64,000 nt of DNA from Apostichopus japonicus (GCF_037975245.1 NC_092578.1:1995001-2059000); one strand, 5' to 3'; counted from the stretch's first letter, positions 46,790 through 60,500 are shown. The notes: generated by a model not told the origin, from the sequence alone. A program made the numbers and translations.

Positions 46790-47330
46790 TTATGAGTTTA
46801 ACTTTAATTTTTGCGTTTATAACTTTAATGTATTCGTTTAACTTTAATTTATGCGTTTAAGTTTAATTTATGTATTTAACTTTAATTTATGCATTTAACT
46901 TTAATTTATGCGTTTAACTTTAATTTATGCGTTTAACCTCACCAGAACAGAGTGTTTAGCTAAGAGTGACATGAAATGTCAAATTTCTGTGGTATACTGA
47001 TGACATTTTATATGCCACATTCTAAAGCACAGATCTGTGGATATTAACAAGGCAGAACTAGCTAGCTCTGCCAAATCCTTCTGTAATCTTCTTTAATTTA
47101 TGCTTTTGACTTTAATTTATGCATTTAAATTGTATTTATGCGTTTAACCTCACCAGAACAGAGTGCTTACAGTAGCTAAGAATGACATGAAATGTAGTCA
47201 AATTTTACATGGGATACCAATGACATTTCATGAGTTTGTGAATTTATATGCCACGTTCTAAAGCACAGATCTGTGGATATTAAAGAGGCCGTCCTAGCTT
47301 GCTCTGCCAAATCCTTCTGTGGCCCTCAAG
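46790..47330 (+). repeat. Minisatellite (about 19-bp unit) plus 215-bp tandem duplication
   Basis: 46794-46936 is a run of TTTAACTTTAATTTATGCG units, resumed at 47092-47140. After each run the segment TTTAACCTCACCAGAACAGA, GACATGAAATGT, TCTAAAGCACAGATCTGTGG and TGCCAAATCCTTCTGT occurs (46933-47085 and 47142-47322). The minisatellite and its flank were thus duplicated as a block, then diverged. Confidence 0.85.
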
Positions 47331-48884
47331 GTTTTCAAAACCATATTGAACGTGTCCCACAGAGCCTTATGGCAAGGAATAACATGAAATATGTACATAC
47401 TTTAGGGGAGTGCCTAGGGCATACTTGTAGTAAGATCTATTTATTTTTCAGCTCTTTTTTTTTTTACCATATGGAATATAGTAGTAGTCCTGTTGTAGTA
47501 CTGAGTACTGTAGGTACATCCTCAATGTGCTGAGCCATCCAGGTGTAAAATTTAAATGTGACCCATCTGATCAATTTTGTACCCAACCCAACTCTGTTAT
47601 AAAGGAATACTTCACATTAAACCATAAAGCATAAATATCCTTCTACAGTAGTAAAAATGAAATCATAACACAGGAAAGAAAGTTGAAAATTGAGAGATAA
47701 GTACAAGGTAAAATTTTGATGGTACAGTACCATGTTGCATGTAATTTAAATCTTGTTTTATAATGCACTGCTCTAAAAGTAAAACTTGACATTAACCCAC
47801 ACATTATGGGTTGATTTTGCCACAGTTAGACAAAGAGAAGAGCTCATTACACCCATCAGATGATGGCAGAGAATACAACCTTAGTGTTGATCTGAAGAGT
47901 TTTCTTGTATCTCCTCATGTGTTAAAGCAGTTACTGTTGCATTAAATATATTATTTCAGTGCAAACTTTTACTGTACACCGACTAAAAAGCTTCAATTCT
48001 ATTTCTGATAATCCCCACAATTTTATACCAGTCTGGCACAGCTGGCATTTCATTCATACTCTATGTAATGTTATGAAAGAGTCCTGATGGTGATTATATT
48101 TATCAAAAATACTTGAAATCACTCAATTAATTGCTTACTAGCCAACATGTGATCGTTCGGTGATGAAAGAAGCTAGCATGGTTTTGTTTTTACTGTGATC
48201 AGTAATCAAGGTTATTTGTATCATACTTGGTAATATTGTTTGTAACATTACTGTAAATTTATCTGCAGCAATTAGTTGCCAAATGTTGCACATGCAGGCT
48301 CTCAAGTGGAATTTATAGCTTTACAAAAACCACAAATCATTGTAATTGTTGCCAAGTGCTATCAACATCTAGACATACATACTTGTTAGTACCCAAGGGA
48401 TTTTTCATGAAACCCTTTGAAAATCTCTCAGTTACTTCGTTACGCATCAAATTCGAACAGGTAACATTTGAGCAGTAAACAACAGGATCCAATTAGGAGG
48501 ATTTCATACAATGAAAGGACAGTAGAGTAGTTGTCATTCTCCTCGTTGGTTGTATAATGGGACAGTTTGGTTGATATAGCTTGTGTGGTAATGTTTGTGG
48601 TTCTTTCCTTATATCAATTATTATTAATTACCAGTCACACATTTCTACTACTGTAAGTAGCAGTGGTTTAGTATTCGAAGTGAAACAATCACTTGGCAAG
48701 TTGGCATCACATATATGCTTGAACAGAAACTAGAGGTATCTATGCAGGATATTTACAGGAATATCACAAGAGTTAAAAAGTCTGCTAGTTTTCCAAAGCA
48801 GTGTATTACTGTAGCACATAGTCCGAACCTAAAATTTCATTGGAGTTTACTGTAAGACAGTTCCATGAATGTAACACACTTTTG
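47331..48884. other. Intronic AT-rich sequence
   Basis: No gene or repeat family identified. Confidence 0.45.
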
Positions 48885-49755
48885 TGTTGTAAAACTGACC
48901 ACAACTAACACCAATGTTAAAGTGTTTGTATTGAATGATCCATATTGAGTTATCATACAGACCACATCATGGATACTAACACCAATGTTGAATGTTGGAA
49001 GTAATGCAACATCAATTAGTGTTATAGGATACATACTGACGACATCATTGGTACTGTTAAATACCAATGTTAAAGTCCACATCATTAACAGTGTAAAACA
49101 CCAATGTTAGTCTTTGAATTGATGTTGTTTGGGGCAAGAATGACTCAATAGAATGTAAGAAATGCGACATCAAGTAGTGTTACGTTATATGATACATATT
49201 GACCACATCATTGATACTTATATACACCAATGTTAGAGTCTTTGCAGTGATGTTTTTGGGATAATATTGTCTCAATAGAATATAAGTAATGCAACATTGA
49301 ATAGTTTTATAAGATATACTGACCAATGTTAAAGTCTTTGAATGATGTAATAATTGGAATAAGAAATGTTTAAACAGAATGTAAGTAATGCAACATCGAT
49401 TAGTGTTACAGTATTTGATACATAGTTTTAGACCTGATCATTGATACAATTAACCACCAATAGATGTTTCTGTCATAAGACTGTCTCAATAGGAAGGAAG
49501 TGTAAACACAATTACAGTGACTTAATATTGTAACATCAATCACTATACTAACCACACTATCGATACTAACACCGATATTTATAAAGTTGTAAGATGATTT
49601 GTTTACTGTACCTCGAATCCTCGATATTAAGTTATTAAATGATGGTTCATGATACTATCCACACTATTGATACTCACACCGATATTTACAAAGTTGTAAG
49701 ATGATTTGTTTACCGTACCTCGATATTTAAGTTATTAAATGATGGTTTGCAGGGA
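48885..49755 (+). repeat. Degenerate long-unit tandem repeat
   Basis: Motifs recur in fixed order: CTGACCACATCATTGATACT, ACACCAATGTTAAAGTCTTT, TGTCTCAATAGAATGTAAGT, AATGCAACATCAATTAGTGT, then GATACATACTGACC again, about every 125 bp. The right end holds two near-identical 95-bp units (ACACCGATATTTA... to ATTAAATGATGGTT, 49567-49648 and 49675-49755). Non-coding. Confidence 0.8.
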
Positions 49756-51402
49756 TCTTTCGAACACGTCAACCATCTTCATCAATTATTCCATTTGCTG
49801 AGCAACAACCCATTATTACTATTTTTTTTTTATCTCTTTAGAGTTTTGATTTGATTAAAAATAGAATCTGCTCTATGGCCAGAGAGAAGGTCAAGTTTAT
49901 CGGACAGATAAAGATATCAGATTAGACCTAGAAGGTCACAAACAGACCAGAAGATACTGTAGTAATATATGTTATTTGTCTTGTAACAAGTTACATGCTT
50001 GTTTGTTCCATAACAGATACTGTATCATCAAATTAAAGTGGAAAGGAAAACTTGTAACAGCTGGCTATGTTTTCAATATGAACATTAATTTTGCATCATT
50101 TATCTTCATGTCCAACATTTAAATTACACTGATGTTGGATCTCATATATTGGCTGAAATTTTTCAATACAATTTTGTTTATAAATGACTTTCATGCTTTC
50201 AAAAAATAGAAGAAAGGACTGTTTTTCTTAAAACAAAATACTGTGTATTATCTATAAACATCCATAGAACATGTAAGGACCATTAAATGCAGGAAAACTA
50301 ATCAAGGATTGATGACAGAATCATGCTATATACCTGAACCATAGACAGCAATACTTCCATGCCTCTACTAACGTAGTACAATATGTTATAGCACAAAAAG
50401 AGATATATGTAAATGCAGCCTGCACTGATACAGAAAATATTCATGACATTCTATAATATTTGAAATTGCCTTTGAACCAATTAAAGCTCATTCTGTAATT
50501 TAAGTACAGAATGAAGACCACATCTATTAATCCTTGTTTAATTGTATAGATCTGATGTTAAAATACTAATAAATAAATGGGAAGATTTAATCATGTCTTC
50601 TACAGTTGCAAATATGTTAAGTCCCAGCTATGAACAGATGAGTAGATTACTTGTTTTCTTTCAAACCTGAGATTTATGTAGGCCTTTCCTAACTTCTTCT
50701 ATTACACCTCCTTTTCTTATTTTTCTATTTGCTTATATGTTAATATCTTTCCAACTTAACTAAGTTCTATACTCACAAAGTTAAAAAAAAGAGAAGATTT
50801 TGCCTGAATTTCCTGTAATTTCAGCTGGTTTAGAGTTTAATTATTATGCAAGTGCATGGCGCCTATCTCTAATTACTGAAGATGTTGCAGATACTTGATC
50901 TGTAGATATACTGTAGCTTCTCTTTCTGTTAATTATGCAAAAGCCTTGGGTAAATGCACTTTTGGAATTAAATTGTCAAATTTAAACAGGAAATCATATT
51001 CAAATGAAGTTTTACGCATTTCTATACTTATACCTTGGCTCCATAGACCTAGAAAATAAGTCAAAATATTACAATATTGAAGAATGTTGAGATATGGAAC
51101 ACAGTTTATTAACATTGCTGACAGCCAATTCGAAAGCTTATATTTTTCTGTAGGTAGCATATTTATGAACGTATACAATTCATCAATTCAGCCAGTGAAT
51201 GTATTTGATGCCTTTTTTGATATGTTACCTTTGGAGGGGGGGGGGGGGGGAGAGCGATGGAGGTGGTTTGTGGCCAGATTACACTGATTACTAAATTGTG
51301 AAGATCTATGAAGCTTCATGCAAAAATAGATAATTTATTTACTTTGATAAACATGGTATTTATGGAATATATTATTTCAGAGTATGATCTCTTTATCAAT
51401 TG
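49756..51402. other. Intronic AT-rich sequence
   Basis: A G-run of about 17 bases lies at 51235-51251. No gene supported. Confidence 0.45.
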
Positions 51403-51717
51403 AATAGATACAGTGGTGTAGCTAGAATAGTTGGCATCCTGGCAGATCCTACCTTTGTCACCCTCTGCAGGGGGGGTGCAGTCCTGGGTTTAGTGGAGGG
51501 GTATCTCTTTTTGAGCAAAAATCTTGTTTATGTAACATGGCTAAGATGCAAAATTGTACCGTCTTTGGCAAAGCTTTGAACTGATTACACAAAGATTTAC
51601 AAAGGTAGAGACGTTTTTTGGGGGGGAGGGGGTAGCTGTGGCATGGCACCCTCCCTGACTGGTACCCGGGTTGGACAGCCCCCCCCCCTCGCCACTTAGT
51701 ATGCCACTGACTAGATT
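51403..51717. mobile_element. hAT-type MITE, about 299 bp (51411-51709), older
   Basis: Starts CAGTGGTGTAGCTAG and ends CTTAGTATGCCACTG, an imperfect inverted repeat of the CAGTGGCNNA type. The flanks AATAGATA and ACTAGATT agree at six of eight positions, as expected for a decayed 8-bp duplication. The interior contains GCAGGGGGGGTGC and C-rich tracts. The overlapping minus-strand ORF (51458-51790) is a by-product. Confidence 0.75.
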
Positions 51718-52559
51718 TATAGCTGTCAATGAAAGAGCATGTTAGATCTCTCTCATGAGATTCTACACTATAATACTTGTCATTATACACAAAAAAGATA
51801 AATAAAAAGCAAATGCTTTATAAGAGAATGCGACTTTAACCAAAAGGATAAAAACAGAAATTTTATGTTTGTTGGAGATAAACTTTTGAAGTTTGAATTG
51901 TAACACATTATAGTTCCTGTCATATATTTTGACACAAACCAACAGTGTAATGCAGACATGAGAATTGCATTTAAATATGTATTTGAATCAGTTTTATCAT
52001 GGAGTTTGGATATCTGCTAAAAATAAATATTATGGTCACATCGATTGAAACATATGCAGGAGACTGTCATCTACCTTTGGGGTTTCCTGTTACTGAGAAA
52101 TTTGTCTAACTAATTTGATCATCTCCGGGGTTTGAGGAAATTTTGACGGAGAAAATCCCCTGGCAAAGTATTCTTGGCTGCTTTGTCAATCTTTAGACAA
52201 ACTAAATTAAATTTGTTAGTTTTGCAGGTGGACTATAACCACATTCGGTTTGAAAATATCATTTCATTATCATGTCATGAATATTCATGTATAAATAAAT
52301 AGTGTCATAAGTGTTCTAATGTGACAGTTTTTAGTTACATTATCATACATTTAAGGTTCAGATCCACACATTGATAGTTTGCACATACAGTATATGTCAA
52401 ACCTATTTGGAGTAAATTCATTAAAATTATAGTAGGGTTACAAATTCATGAATATGCATTCGTAAATATACAATCTTAATAATGTGAAGGTGTTCATTGT
52501 TATATAGATATATTTATATGTATATATCGGTTTATACTGAGATATACTGATCTACAGAA
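51718..52559. other. Intronic AT-rich sequence
   Basis: Nothing recognised. Confidence 0.45.
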
Positions 52560-52745
52560 TATTTTACATCTTTTCCTTGCTTACCGATCTCCTCACAACA
52601 TCAGCACTCTTGTTCTACCATGCCTAGAGTGAAAAGGCAACTGTTTAACACTGTACACCCTAATCAATTGGTCACTAATTGTCATTGTCCTCCTACACAT
52701 TCTTTCAGCTAAATGACCAAAAGTGTTTACTTAGTGTACTTTGTG
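52560..52745 (+). repeat. FBL family, + copy
   Basis: CCTTGCTTACCGATCTCCTC, ACAACATCAGCACTCTTGTT, CTACCATGCCTAGAGTG, AAAAGGCAACTGTTTAACAC and TGTACACCCT follow the order of 10856-11000 closely. Confidence 0.75.
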
Positions 52746-54529
52746 ATCAGGTCCAATCAGCTTGACTGTTAGCCATCTGGACATCTTTCAATGTGTACCA
52801 TGTTTTGTTACCTCTTTTCCCTCCCCTCCCCAAAAAAAAATCATGTAAAATGTAGTAGGTTGATTTGCATAATTTATGAATATTCATAAATAACCTATTA
52901 AATAGCTAATGTATAATGGTTCTCAGTAAATCCTTTTAAATGTCTTCGAGGTACTGAGATGAACATCTTTAAAGATCTACTTTCAACCTATTATTAACTA
53001 TGATATGCTGTGGTGGTTTGTGATACACAAATAACTTTAGAGAAAAATATTTTAGTTTGTAAGGAATTACTTTGCTCTTTCCTCCATAATTGACGGAACT
53101 GTTCATTTTCACATCCTTTTAAATTTAAGCTGTGGTTAATCACAGTTCTTCTTCAAGTTTGGGATCCTCCAGTTACCCCTGCATCCTGTGGTAAATTTCA
53201 ATCTATTTAACCATGTAATATTGCATTCTCTCAGAATAGATCTGTAGTTGGCAAAAGTTCAAATTTATCCCATCAGCAGTGCTCAACTTCAATTTTTTAC
53301 TATATTAAGCGACAATTACAGTAACAACGTTATAAAAAGATCTTGGTTTTATCAGGTTATGTCACCATAGGATATTGACCTTTCAAATGGCATATTAAAG
53401 AGCAGGTCACTCCTCGGGAAAATATCCGTCTTGCTCCAATCAAACACTCATATTCATGTGAATTCACCATTTCTGGTGAGTTTTTTCCTCGAAAAATGTC
53501 TTCAGGACACGCAACAAGGACTAAAATTTATGCATAATTTACGCTGAGATGAAACCTCCGCAAGGCAGTCGAGTGGTTGTGCTTAAATTTGCTTCTAACG
53601 TGACCATTTCTGAATACTTGAATAGTCTGAAGGGATGATGTGAGTTCGATAATTTCAGTGCATTATGTCATGCCTTTAACACTGATCACTCTTGTGCAGT
53701 ATCCATTGTCAATTACAGCTGAAATTTTGCACTTCATTCAGGTTGGCATGTTTATAAAGAACTTTATAGGTATCATTAAAAGTAAACAAGAAGCAACAGT
53801 TCTGACCAGAGAAGAAAAATTAATGCTGATTGTCTGAGGCCATATAAGGAGTAGAAAGATCTAACTAAGATCAGTTCACTCTGCACTTTTAAATGTTAAC
53901 TTCTTTTGTTTGTGTTTTCTTTGTTTTTTTTCATTTAAATTGCACTCAGTATCCTAATTAAGTCCCTTAGTTATATGATTTAATTATTACCCTGATAAAG
54001 TTAAGCAGTTCCAATAAACATCTGTAGACATGCATATATTTCAAATGATGAATGAGCTTTGAATTTGACAACTATTCGGTGTATAGTACAGTATATAAAT
54101 ATTGGACAATGATACTGATAGCTAGGTGACCATTTTAAGTCTTTCTAGCAGATTTTAAGCAGTAGAAGCTATAGGTAAAACTAGCCAAACTTTTATCTTA
54201 TGATTTAGTTAAATTTAAGAATGAGTAAAACATTTTCTTTGAATAAACTATTCCCATGTATGCAATCTTATTATGACAGAATGTTAATTTTATTTATGTC
54301 ATGCTCATAATTATATGTTAATTATGCAGATCAATTAGAAACCAATTAATGAGTCAATTCAAAGAAAAAAGCTGCCATGCACTAAGCTCCCAGGTTGATT
54401 ATGAAGTATTTATATTCCTTCATTCCACTCTTAACTGTTTCTTATCTACCTCACCCACCGTGTGGAATTGGTGAACTTCTGATTGGTAAGAGGGGTGGAG
54501 GGGGGATTAAGTGGGCATTGTCCCCTAAA
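52746..54529. other. Intronic AT-rich sequence
   Basis: Nothing recognised; the ORF at 53640-53837 has no domain or splice support. Confidence 0.4.
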
Positions 54530-54630
54530 GTTGGATGTACAAAGGAGGCTCGTTGCTACCAATTTTGTAGCAATAGGTAGATAGGAGATCAGTTATGTAG
54601 AGTCGTGGAGACAGGTAAGTATTTCGTTCT
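54530..54630 (-). repeat. FBL family end, - copy
   Basis: GTGGAGACAGGTAAGTATTT at 54604 is the reverse complement of the core CTTACCTGTCTCC; the neighbouring sequence is only loosely similar. Confidence 0.4.
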
Positions 54631-56350
54631 TAAAACACTCAAACCTCCTTAAGTTTTTGCAAAATCTAGCACAGTTTGATCAGTTTGCACAGTAACGAAC
54701 GTGTTTGCACCATATTACTTTAATATGATTGAAAACCAATTACCCTGTACTGTAAGTCCTTGGAAACATTCACTTCATTCAATCAGACTTTATTTTGTCA
54801 TTTCACTTGACATAATAGTTATTGTTCAACTGTGAAAATTCATCTGAACTTGCCATGACTGGCTTGGGATGTGGGACTTCATGTTAATATCAATTTAAAA
54901 CAAAATTAGGGAAAATGTTATTATTTGTACAAACGAGAGGCCCTGGTAAAAATCCCAATAGACAAAGTATGTGTTTGATTCCCTTACACTGTTTTGGCCT
55001 TTCTGTTTCCATTTTTTACCATCAGCATGAGCATACTGTCAGTTAAATATAAATTTTACCCAAAAAAAGATTTCTGAAACATAATGATACAATTTCAATA
55101 GATTTAAATTGGAGTATACTTTTCTCACCTAAAATTTTTTGAACTGTAATTAGATCTGGCAAAAATGAATGCATTCTTTTAATCTAACAGCCAACCATGT
55201 CATGTTTCTTAAGGGGAATATGTCCTTTAAAAATGTCATTCTAAGGAAGTAGAAATATCCAAAAGAGAACCTTCAAAATTCTATGATTCAATTTTTTTTT
55301 ATCCCAATGTATTTAATGCATGTTTATCATTTATATCATAACCTTGTACGTGATGTAACTGCTATCGAAGGATGTATATGCTGGCATTATTCAATGCAGG
55401 TGTTTGGCTGAGAGAAGCTGTTAGATTTACTAAATATAAACTCTGTACTCGTGCGAGTACGTCGTCGGTAGTTTGTATATATTCGAACAGCCTGTATCAC
55501 TGTTGTTTAATTAGTTTACACCATTTCCACGATGGGTATACCAACAGCTGAACTCACTGCCAGTTTCAAGGTTCTCTCTTTTTTCCTTTTTACTTTTGTG
55601 GTCGTCATCGATGAAGCAATTCTGTTCATCCAAATATTTCCAGATACAAAACATGATCTTACATGGAAGTAAAAAAGCTATATAGAAGTCTGTAATTTGG
55701 TACACAGGCTTTGTGTAACATGAGCTATTGGTGATAGAATTTTGAAGCAAAAATATCGAGTGCGATCAGAGATATTTTGATTCAAAATTAAATGGTAGAT
55801 GAAGAGAGGCGATGCTAATCACATGCTACCAGCTGCAAGGCCTGTGTTTTAGGGTAGTGTACGTGTAGAGTATGCAAATGTTGTGAATAAAGCATACATA
55901 CGGTACGTTATTTAGCATTAAAATACAGATGAAGAACTGTGTTGAATGTAAAAGACAGGCTCAGAAAAAAAGTAATAATTGCCTGATGAAAGAGGAAGAC
56001 ATGCTACAGCATCCTGGTGAAATGTGCTTCCAATTTGTATGTATGGCATTTGTGAGATATTGTTAATCGAGATTGTCAAACAGGTGTGATGTCATAGTTG
56101 CCAACTGACAGTAATTTTTTTTTTTAACTCTAAAATTTTACCTTAATTATAAACCCCATTTCTTTGTATTCTTTTGTATAAAAACATGATTGTCGATTTA
56201 AAGATAATTGAAAGAACTTTACGAAAGTGAACATCAAATCCCAAACAAGATTATTTAACATGCACGCACATTCAGATCACATAAATTTAAGTACTGTATG
56301 GTAAGTCTTACAATTTACAAATATCATAATATGACAGAGAGAAGGTTTGT
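54631..56350. other. Intronic AT-rich sequence
   Basis: Nothing recognised. Confidence 0.45.
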
Positions 56351-56352
56351 AA

Positions 56353-56400
56353 CTATCTGTCTGTCTATCTGTCTGTTTGTCTGTCTGCTGTCTGTCTGAG
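56353..56400 (+). repeat. CTGT tetranucleotide microsatellite
   Basis: About ten copies of CTGT/CTAT with few interruptions. Confidence 0.9.
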
Positions 56401-56699
56401 TTTACATTATCATCATTTCAACAGTAAGGAATAGTAAGCAATCTTGTTTATGTTAATTATGTTTATGAAGTGTTGTTAAATTTAGGGGAAAACTTGTCTG
56501 ACATCTGTTTTAAACCACAAATATGTTCAGTTAAATGTTACTATTGTTTTTTTAGATGTCATATTACATCCAATCAATTTTTGTACCCTGGTTGATTTAA
56601 CAATTTCGTAGATCATTGCGATATATCAGCAATTATATATATTCGCTTTATACTGATCGTTGTGTACATTGAAGTGTAGATGTCTTTATAGTTTCATTA

Positions 56700-56840
56700 A
56701 ATGTAACTTAAAGGTCATTATAAGTTTTGGGCCCAACTTTTGGCATGTGAAAATAATTTATGCTAGAAGTTTTCAAAATTAAATATTTTCCTGGTGGTTC
56801 TGTATCTCCAGATTACCTCCAGACATTGAGGAATCTTAAT
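56700..56840 (+). repeat. Dispersed repeat R1, diverged fragment
   Basis: GCTAGAAGTTTTCAAAATTAAATATTTTCCTGG-like sequence and CCAGACATTGAGGAA parallel 37030-37100. Weak, old copy. Confidence 0.4.
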
Positions 56841-57109
56841 TTTAGGCAAATAAATATTTCAGTGAGTAAAAATAATATGATAGTTACATCACCAACTGCC
56901 AAAAAATAAACAGTTCATTGAAAATACTACTACTAATCATAATAATACAGGTTTTAATATCTGGCGCATAAACATTAAAAACATCTCAAACAAAAAGAGA
57001 AAAAGAAAAAGTATAATTACAGTTGCAAAGGATAGAATGCATTATGACAGGAAGATAAAGCTAATATCAAACAGTTGAAAGATGTTGTAGACGCAACATG
57101 TGGATGACT

Positions 57110-57205
57110 TTATTCCTCTCTGCTTAATACCTGTCTCCTAAACAAACACACTCCCATCTATTACAGTGTATCTTCCCACTGAGCATGCTCATAATCAATG
57201 TTTAT
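57110..57205 (+). repeat. FBL family, + copy
   Basis: CCTCTCTGCTTAATACCTGT, CTCCTAAACAAACACACTCC and ATCTATTACAGTGT follow the family order. Confidence 0.55.
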
Positions 57206-58132
57206 GAATATTCATAATGGGTACATAGTGGTGTATAATCCATCCATACAAGTATATGGAATAGTAAAAACCGTCAGAGCCCCCCCCCCCCTCCTTTTTT
57301 TACCCCCAAAAATTATCAAAATTTTCACATTACAGTTTTGGATCAATATAATGCAGCTTTTTGAGTGGAATTGACCTTTAATAAAATCGTTACTGTTTGC
57401 CTTGTGGCTAAAGATTGTGGAGGATTAAAATCAATAATTTTCAAGCATAACAGATTTTCACACAATAATTGCAGTTATATGATCTCAAATAATGTCATCT
57501 CATTCTAAAATATACTGCAATGAGCTATTATCAACAAGCTTCAGGCACATGACTGGCATAGCCATGAAATTGGTGCCAATTAATAAAGTATGTTACATGT
57601 ACAAAAAAGTTTACATTAAATGTGATAGAGATTTGATTTAGATTTTGAGAGAAACTAAGAGTTTGCACTAGATCTTACATTTGATAAACATTTAAAATGT
57701 ATTCTTATCAAAAGTAAAAGAAGAAAACACAGTTGTCATGGTGATTAGATGAGTATTTTTTGACTAGGATATTTGCCATGGTTGTTGTTCATAACATTAC
57801 ATTTTTGTGTTGGATTTGTTATAATCTGTTGTACTTACATAGATGCTATCACTGTTATAAAGGTCAGACCATTTTTTCCCTGTGATGTCAGTCCATGTAA
57901 GGAATTTTGTCAAAAATGCAATTCTGCAAAAGTTTTGTAGGGATGTGCGTTATAATATTAATGTTTATTTTTATAGATTTTTATAACTATGCTAATTTGA
58001 TGCATAGTTGAAATGTATAATGGTATCAAATTATGTGTGAATTTTACATCAAGCTTCATTGGTCAGAATGATGTAATGTTACAACCAAATTCAGAATGTA
58101 GCTCTAAATGTTACTTACAATACAATACAGCT
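57206..58132. other. Intronic AT-rich sequence
   Basis: A C-run followed by a T-run lies at 57281-57301. Nothing else recognised. Confidence 0.45.
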
Positions 58133-58390
58133 TAAAGGTAGTCAGAATAGGCCCCAAATTATAGCACGCTATAATTGCTAGAAATTAAAAAAATGTACTT
58201 TCCTGAAGGTCTTAACTCTCCAAATTGTTCTCAGACATTTGTAAGGAGCACACAAGATGATTGAATGTCCCAGTGAGGAAAATTTCCTCGAAGGTTTTAA
58301 TAAAAACAGTTTAAGAATTTTGACCAAAGGTGGCCATATTTGAATATCTAGCATATTTGGGTCCAATACAGCATACCCTTTAAACTGTAC
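58133..58390 (+). repeat. Dispersed repeat R1, well-preserved copy
   Basis: Colinear with 36990-37240 across about 250 bp, with small indels only; for example CCCCAAATTATAGCACGCTA, CCAGTGAGGAAAATTTCCTC and GAATATCTAGCATATTTGGG. The minus-strand ORF 58178-58423 over it is incidental. Confidence 0.85.
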
Positions 58391-58435
58391 CATGGATGAA
58401 TGAAGGGTACAATTTGTGGACAAAGAGTTGATATA

Positions 58436-58825
58436 TGTTGCTTAATTGTGGGATTGCTATGCAGTATAGGATTGCTCTACAATACAGGGTTGCTATGTAG
58501 TATATAGGTTTGCTTTAGAATACAGGATAACGTTATGCTATAGAATTACTGTAGAGCAGGTTGCAATATACAGTACAGTGTTGAAATACATTACAATACA
58601 GGGATCATACATGTACAATACATGTTTGCTCAAGTGTTGGATTGCTATACAGTATAGGATAGCTGTATAATACAGGGTTGCTTTATAGTATTAGGTTGCT
58701 CATACAGTATAGGGTTGGTATACAGTACAGAATTGCTGTAAAATGAGTTGCTACTTATATAGCACACTCAGGGTTAGCTACGGTATGTTGTCTTGGTTTG
58801 CTATATAGTGCAGGGATGCTACAAT
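58436..58825 (+). repeat. Degenerate short tandem repeat (about 22-bp unit)
   Basis: Variants of GGGTTGCTATACAGTATA and GGATTGCTCTACAATACA recur head to tail, with increasing decay to the right. Confidence 0.8.
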
Positions 58826-60500
58826 GATTTCAGTTGCCCTGGAAACTTGGAACGTATAAACACAATTTCCAAAAATAATCACTGACACTCTATACAATGT
58901 AATTATGTAGTACAAAGGGAAATTCAGCCAGTGTTTAGTGCCTCTGAGATTTTCCAGTAATTATATCATTCACTTTGCAAAAACTTAATTTTCTCAGCAT
59001 GCATTTCAATACAGGTCTGTATGTATTATACTGTGTATTAATAAATTGCATCACATGAGTACAGTCTTCCATCTGACAATGCACACATAATCTAGTTCAG
59101 TTTTTATCCAAAAGAGTGGGTACATGTTTGCCAATACCATCGTTAACCTTAATACTGTTTTGTTAAACTCCTAAATTGACAATTAATGAGTGTTTGAATC
59201 ACAAAGCTTGAATCATTAAAGGAGGGTGAATCTTGGGTCAGCTCACGATTCTCTCCAAACAAGAATCGATGCTGAATTGTAATTCGTGGATGATATAATT
59301 TATGATAAAGCAGCGCTAAATGGGTAAAAGAGAAGTAAATAACATTTTATGTAATTGGCGCCACAAGCAAAATCCCAGTTTAATACGTCGATGTACATTC
59401 TGGAGGCTGTTATCTTCAGTTTCGAATCGCTCCATCTTTCTTAATCCCGACCGATCAAATACCATTTCCTGGATGATCAGTTAAACCCTACCTCACAAAT
59501 TGGCCTAACCAGCTCTCTGATATCGCCTGATGAGAACTGTGATTTGCTTTGAGAAGAGATGCCGTTTTTGTTGATTATCTGTATATATCGAGACTGTTTA
59601 ATATCCTTTTATTTTACAACTCATCATACAATAGGAAGTTACAGTTTCATTGTATAGGGAAAAGAACTCTCAGACCTATAATGAAAAGGTTAAAAAAATA
59701 TATAAAAATAAAAAATGGACAGATTGTCATATAGTCTCTTCAGTTTTACTCATTTTAAATCTTATTAAATATAGTATATACCAAAGTGGTGAAAGGTCAA
59801 AATAGTTGTACCGGGAAAGAAGTTGATGGCATACTGGTGTATGATAAAATCTTCAAAGATATTGGCATTAAACTGAAGGCTACAAATTTCTGGATTTATT
59901 GTCATAACAGAGCTTTCCAGCTTTTAGTTGGTAACAATCTTTATACCACCATATGTTGCAAGGGAGGACCGGTCAGAAACCAACAGTATCTTCCGTATAA
60001 TGTATAGAAATAGGGGTCTTAATTGATGTCATTGGTAACAAAAATATCTTTGCTCATTCAAAATTTGTTAAAATTTCTAGATCCTCCATTTTTCCAGCAT
60101 TGAGAAGGTTTGTTTATCTTGGTGCTCTGTTTTGGTTGTAAGGTAAAGATCAAAAGTTTAGGGCGCTGGGCCCTAGGGGAAGTGGGGTGGGGATGTATCA
60201 TTAATCGTGATTGGTCTCCTTGGGTATTAAGGGCCTAAAAAGTAAAACTAAATATAGGATCATGAGATAAGTTGCTTAATTTTCATGGGTACTATTTAAA
60301 TTCAGTAATGACTGAATATGAATTATTAAATTTTGAATTATAATTTAGTAATAGTTTGTTAAATTTCAGTGATCTAGGTTGTCGGAATACTTTTACAGTT
60401 GTTGAAGTTGTTCCCTGGTACGGACATGACTAGGTTCAAAGAATAATAAAGTTCAGGGATTCAGCAGAATCATGATAAAACATGCTAGATATTATACCCA
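58826..60500. other. Intronic sequence with unassigned ORFs
   Basis: Two ORFs follow each other in different frames (59549-59734 and 59786-60007). The second contains SCTGKEVDGILVYDKIF and LLVGNNLYTTICCKGGP, more protein-like than its surroundings, and could be a decayed retrotransposon gene fragment. I do not recognise it and cannot support a functional gene. Confidence 0.3.

Noticed and set aside
51458-51790. 110-codon minus-strand ORF with Gly/Pro-rich stretches
   Set aside because: Crosses the MITE end and simple C/G tracts; composition explained by low-complexity DNA.
59786-60007. 73-codon ORF that looks protein-like
   Set aside because: I could not place it in a family, no splice sites bound it, and the neighbouring frame is broken; mentioned only as a possible retroelement remnant.
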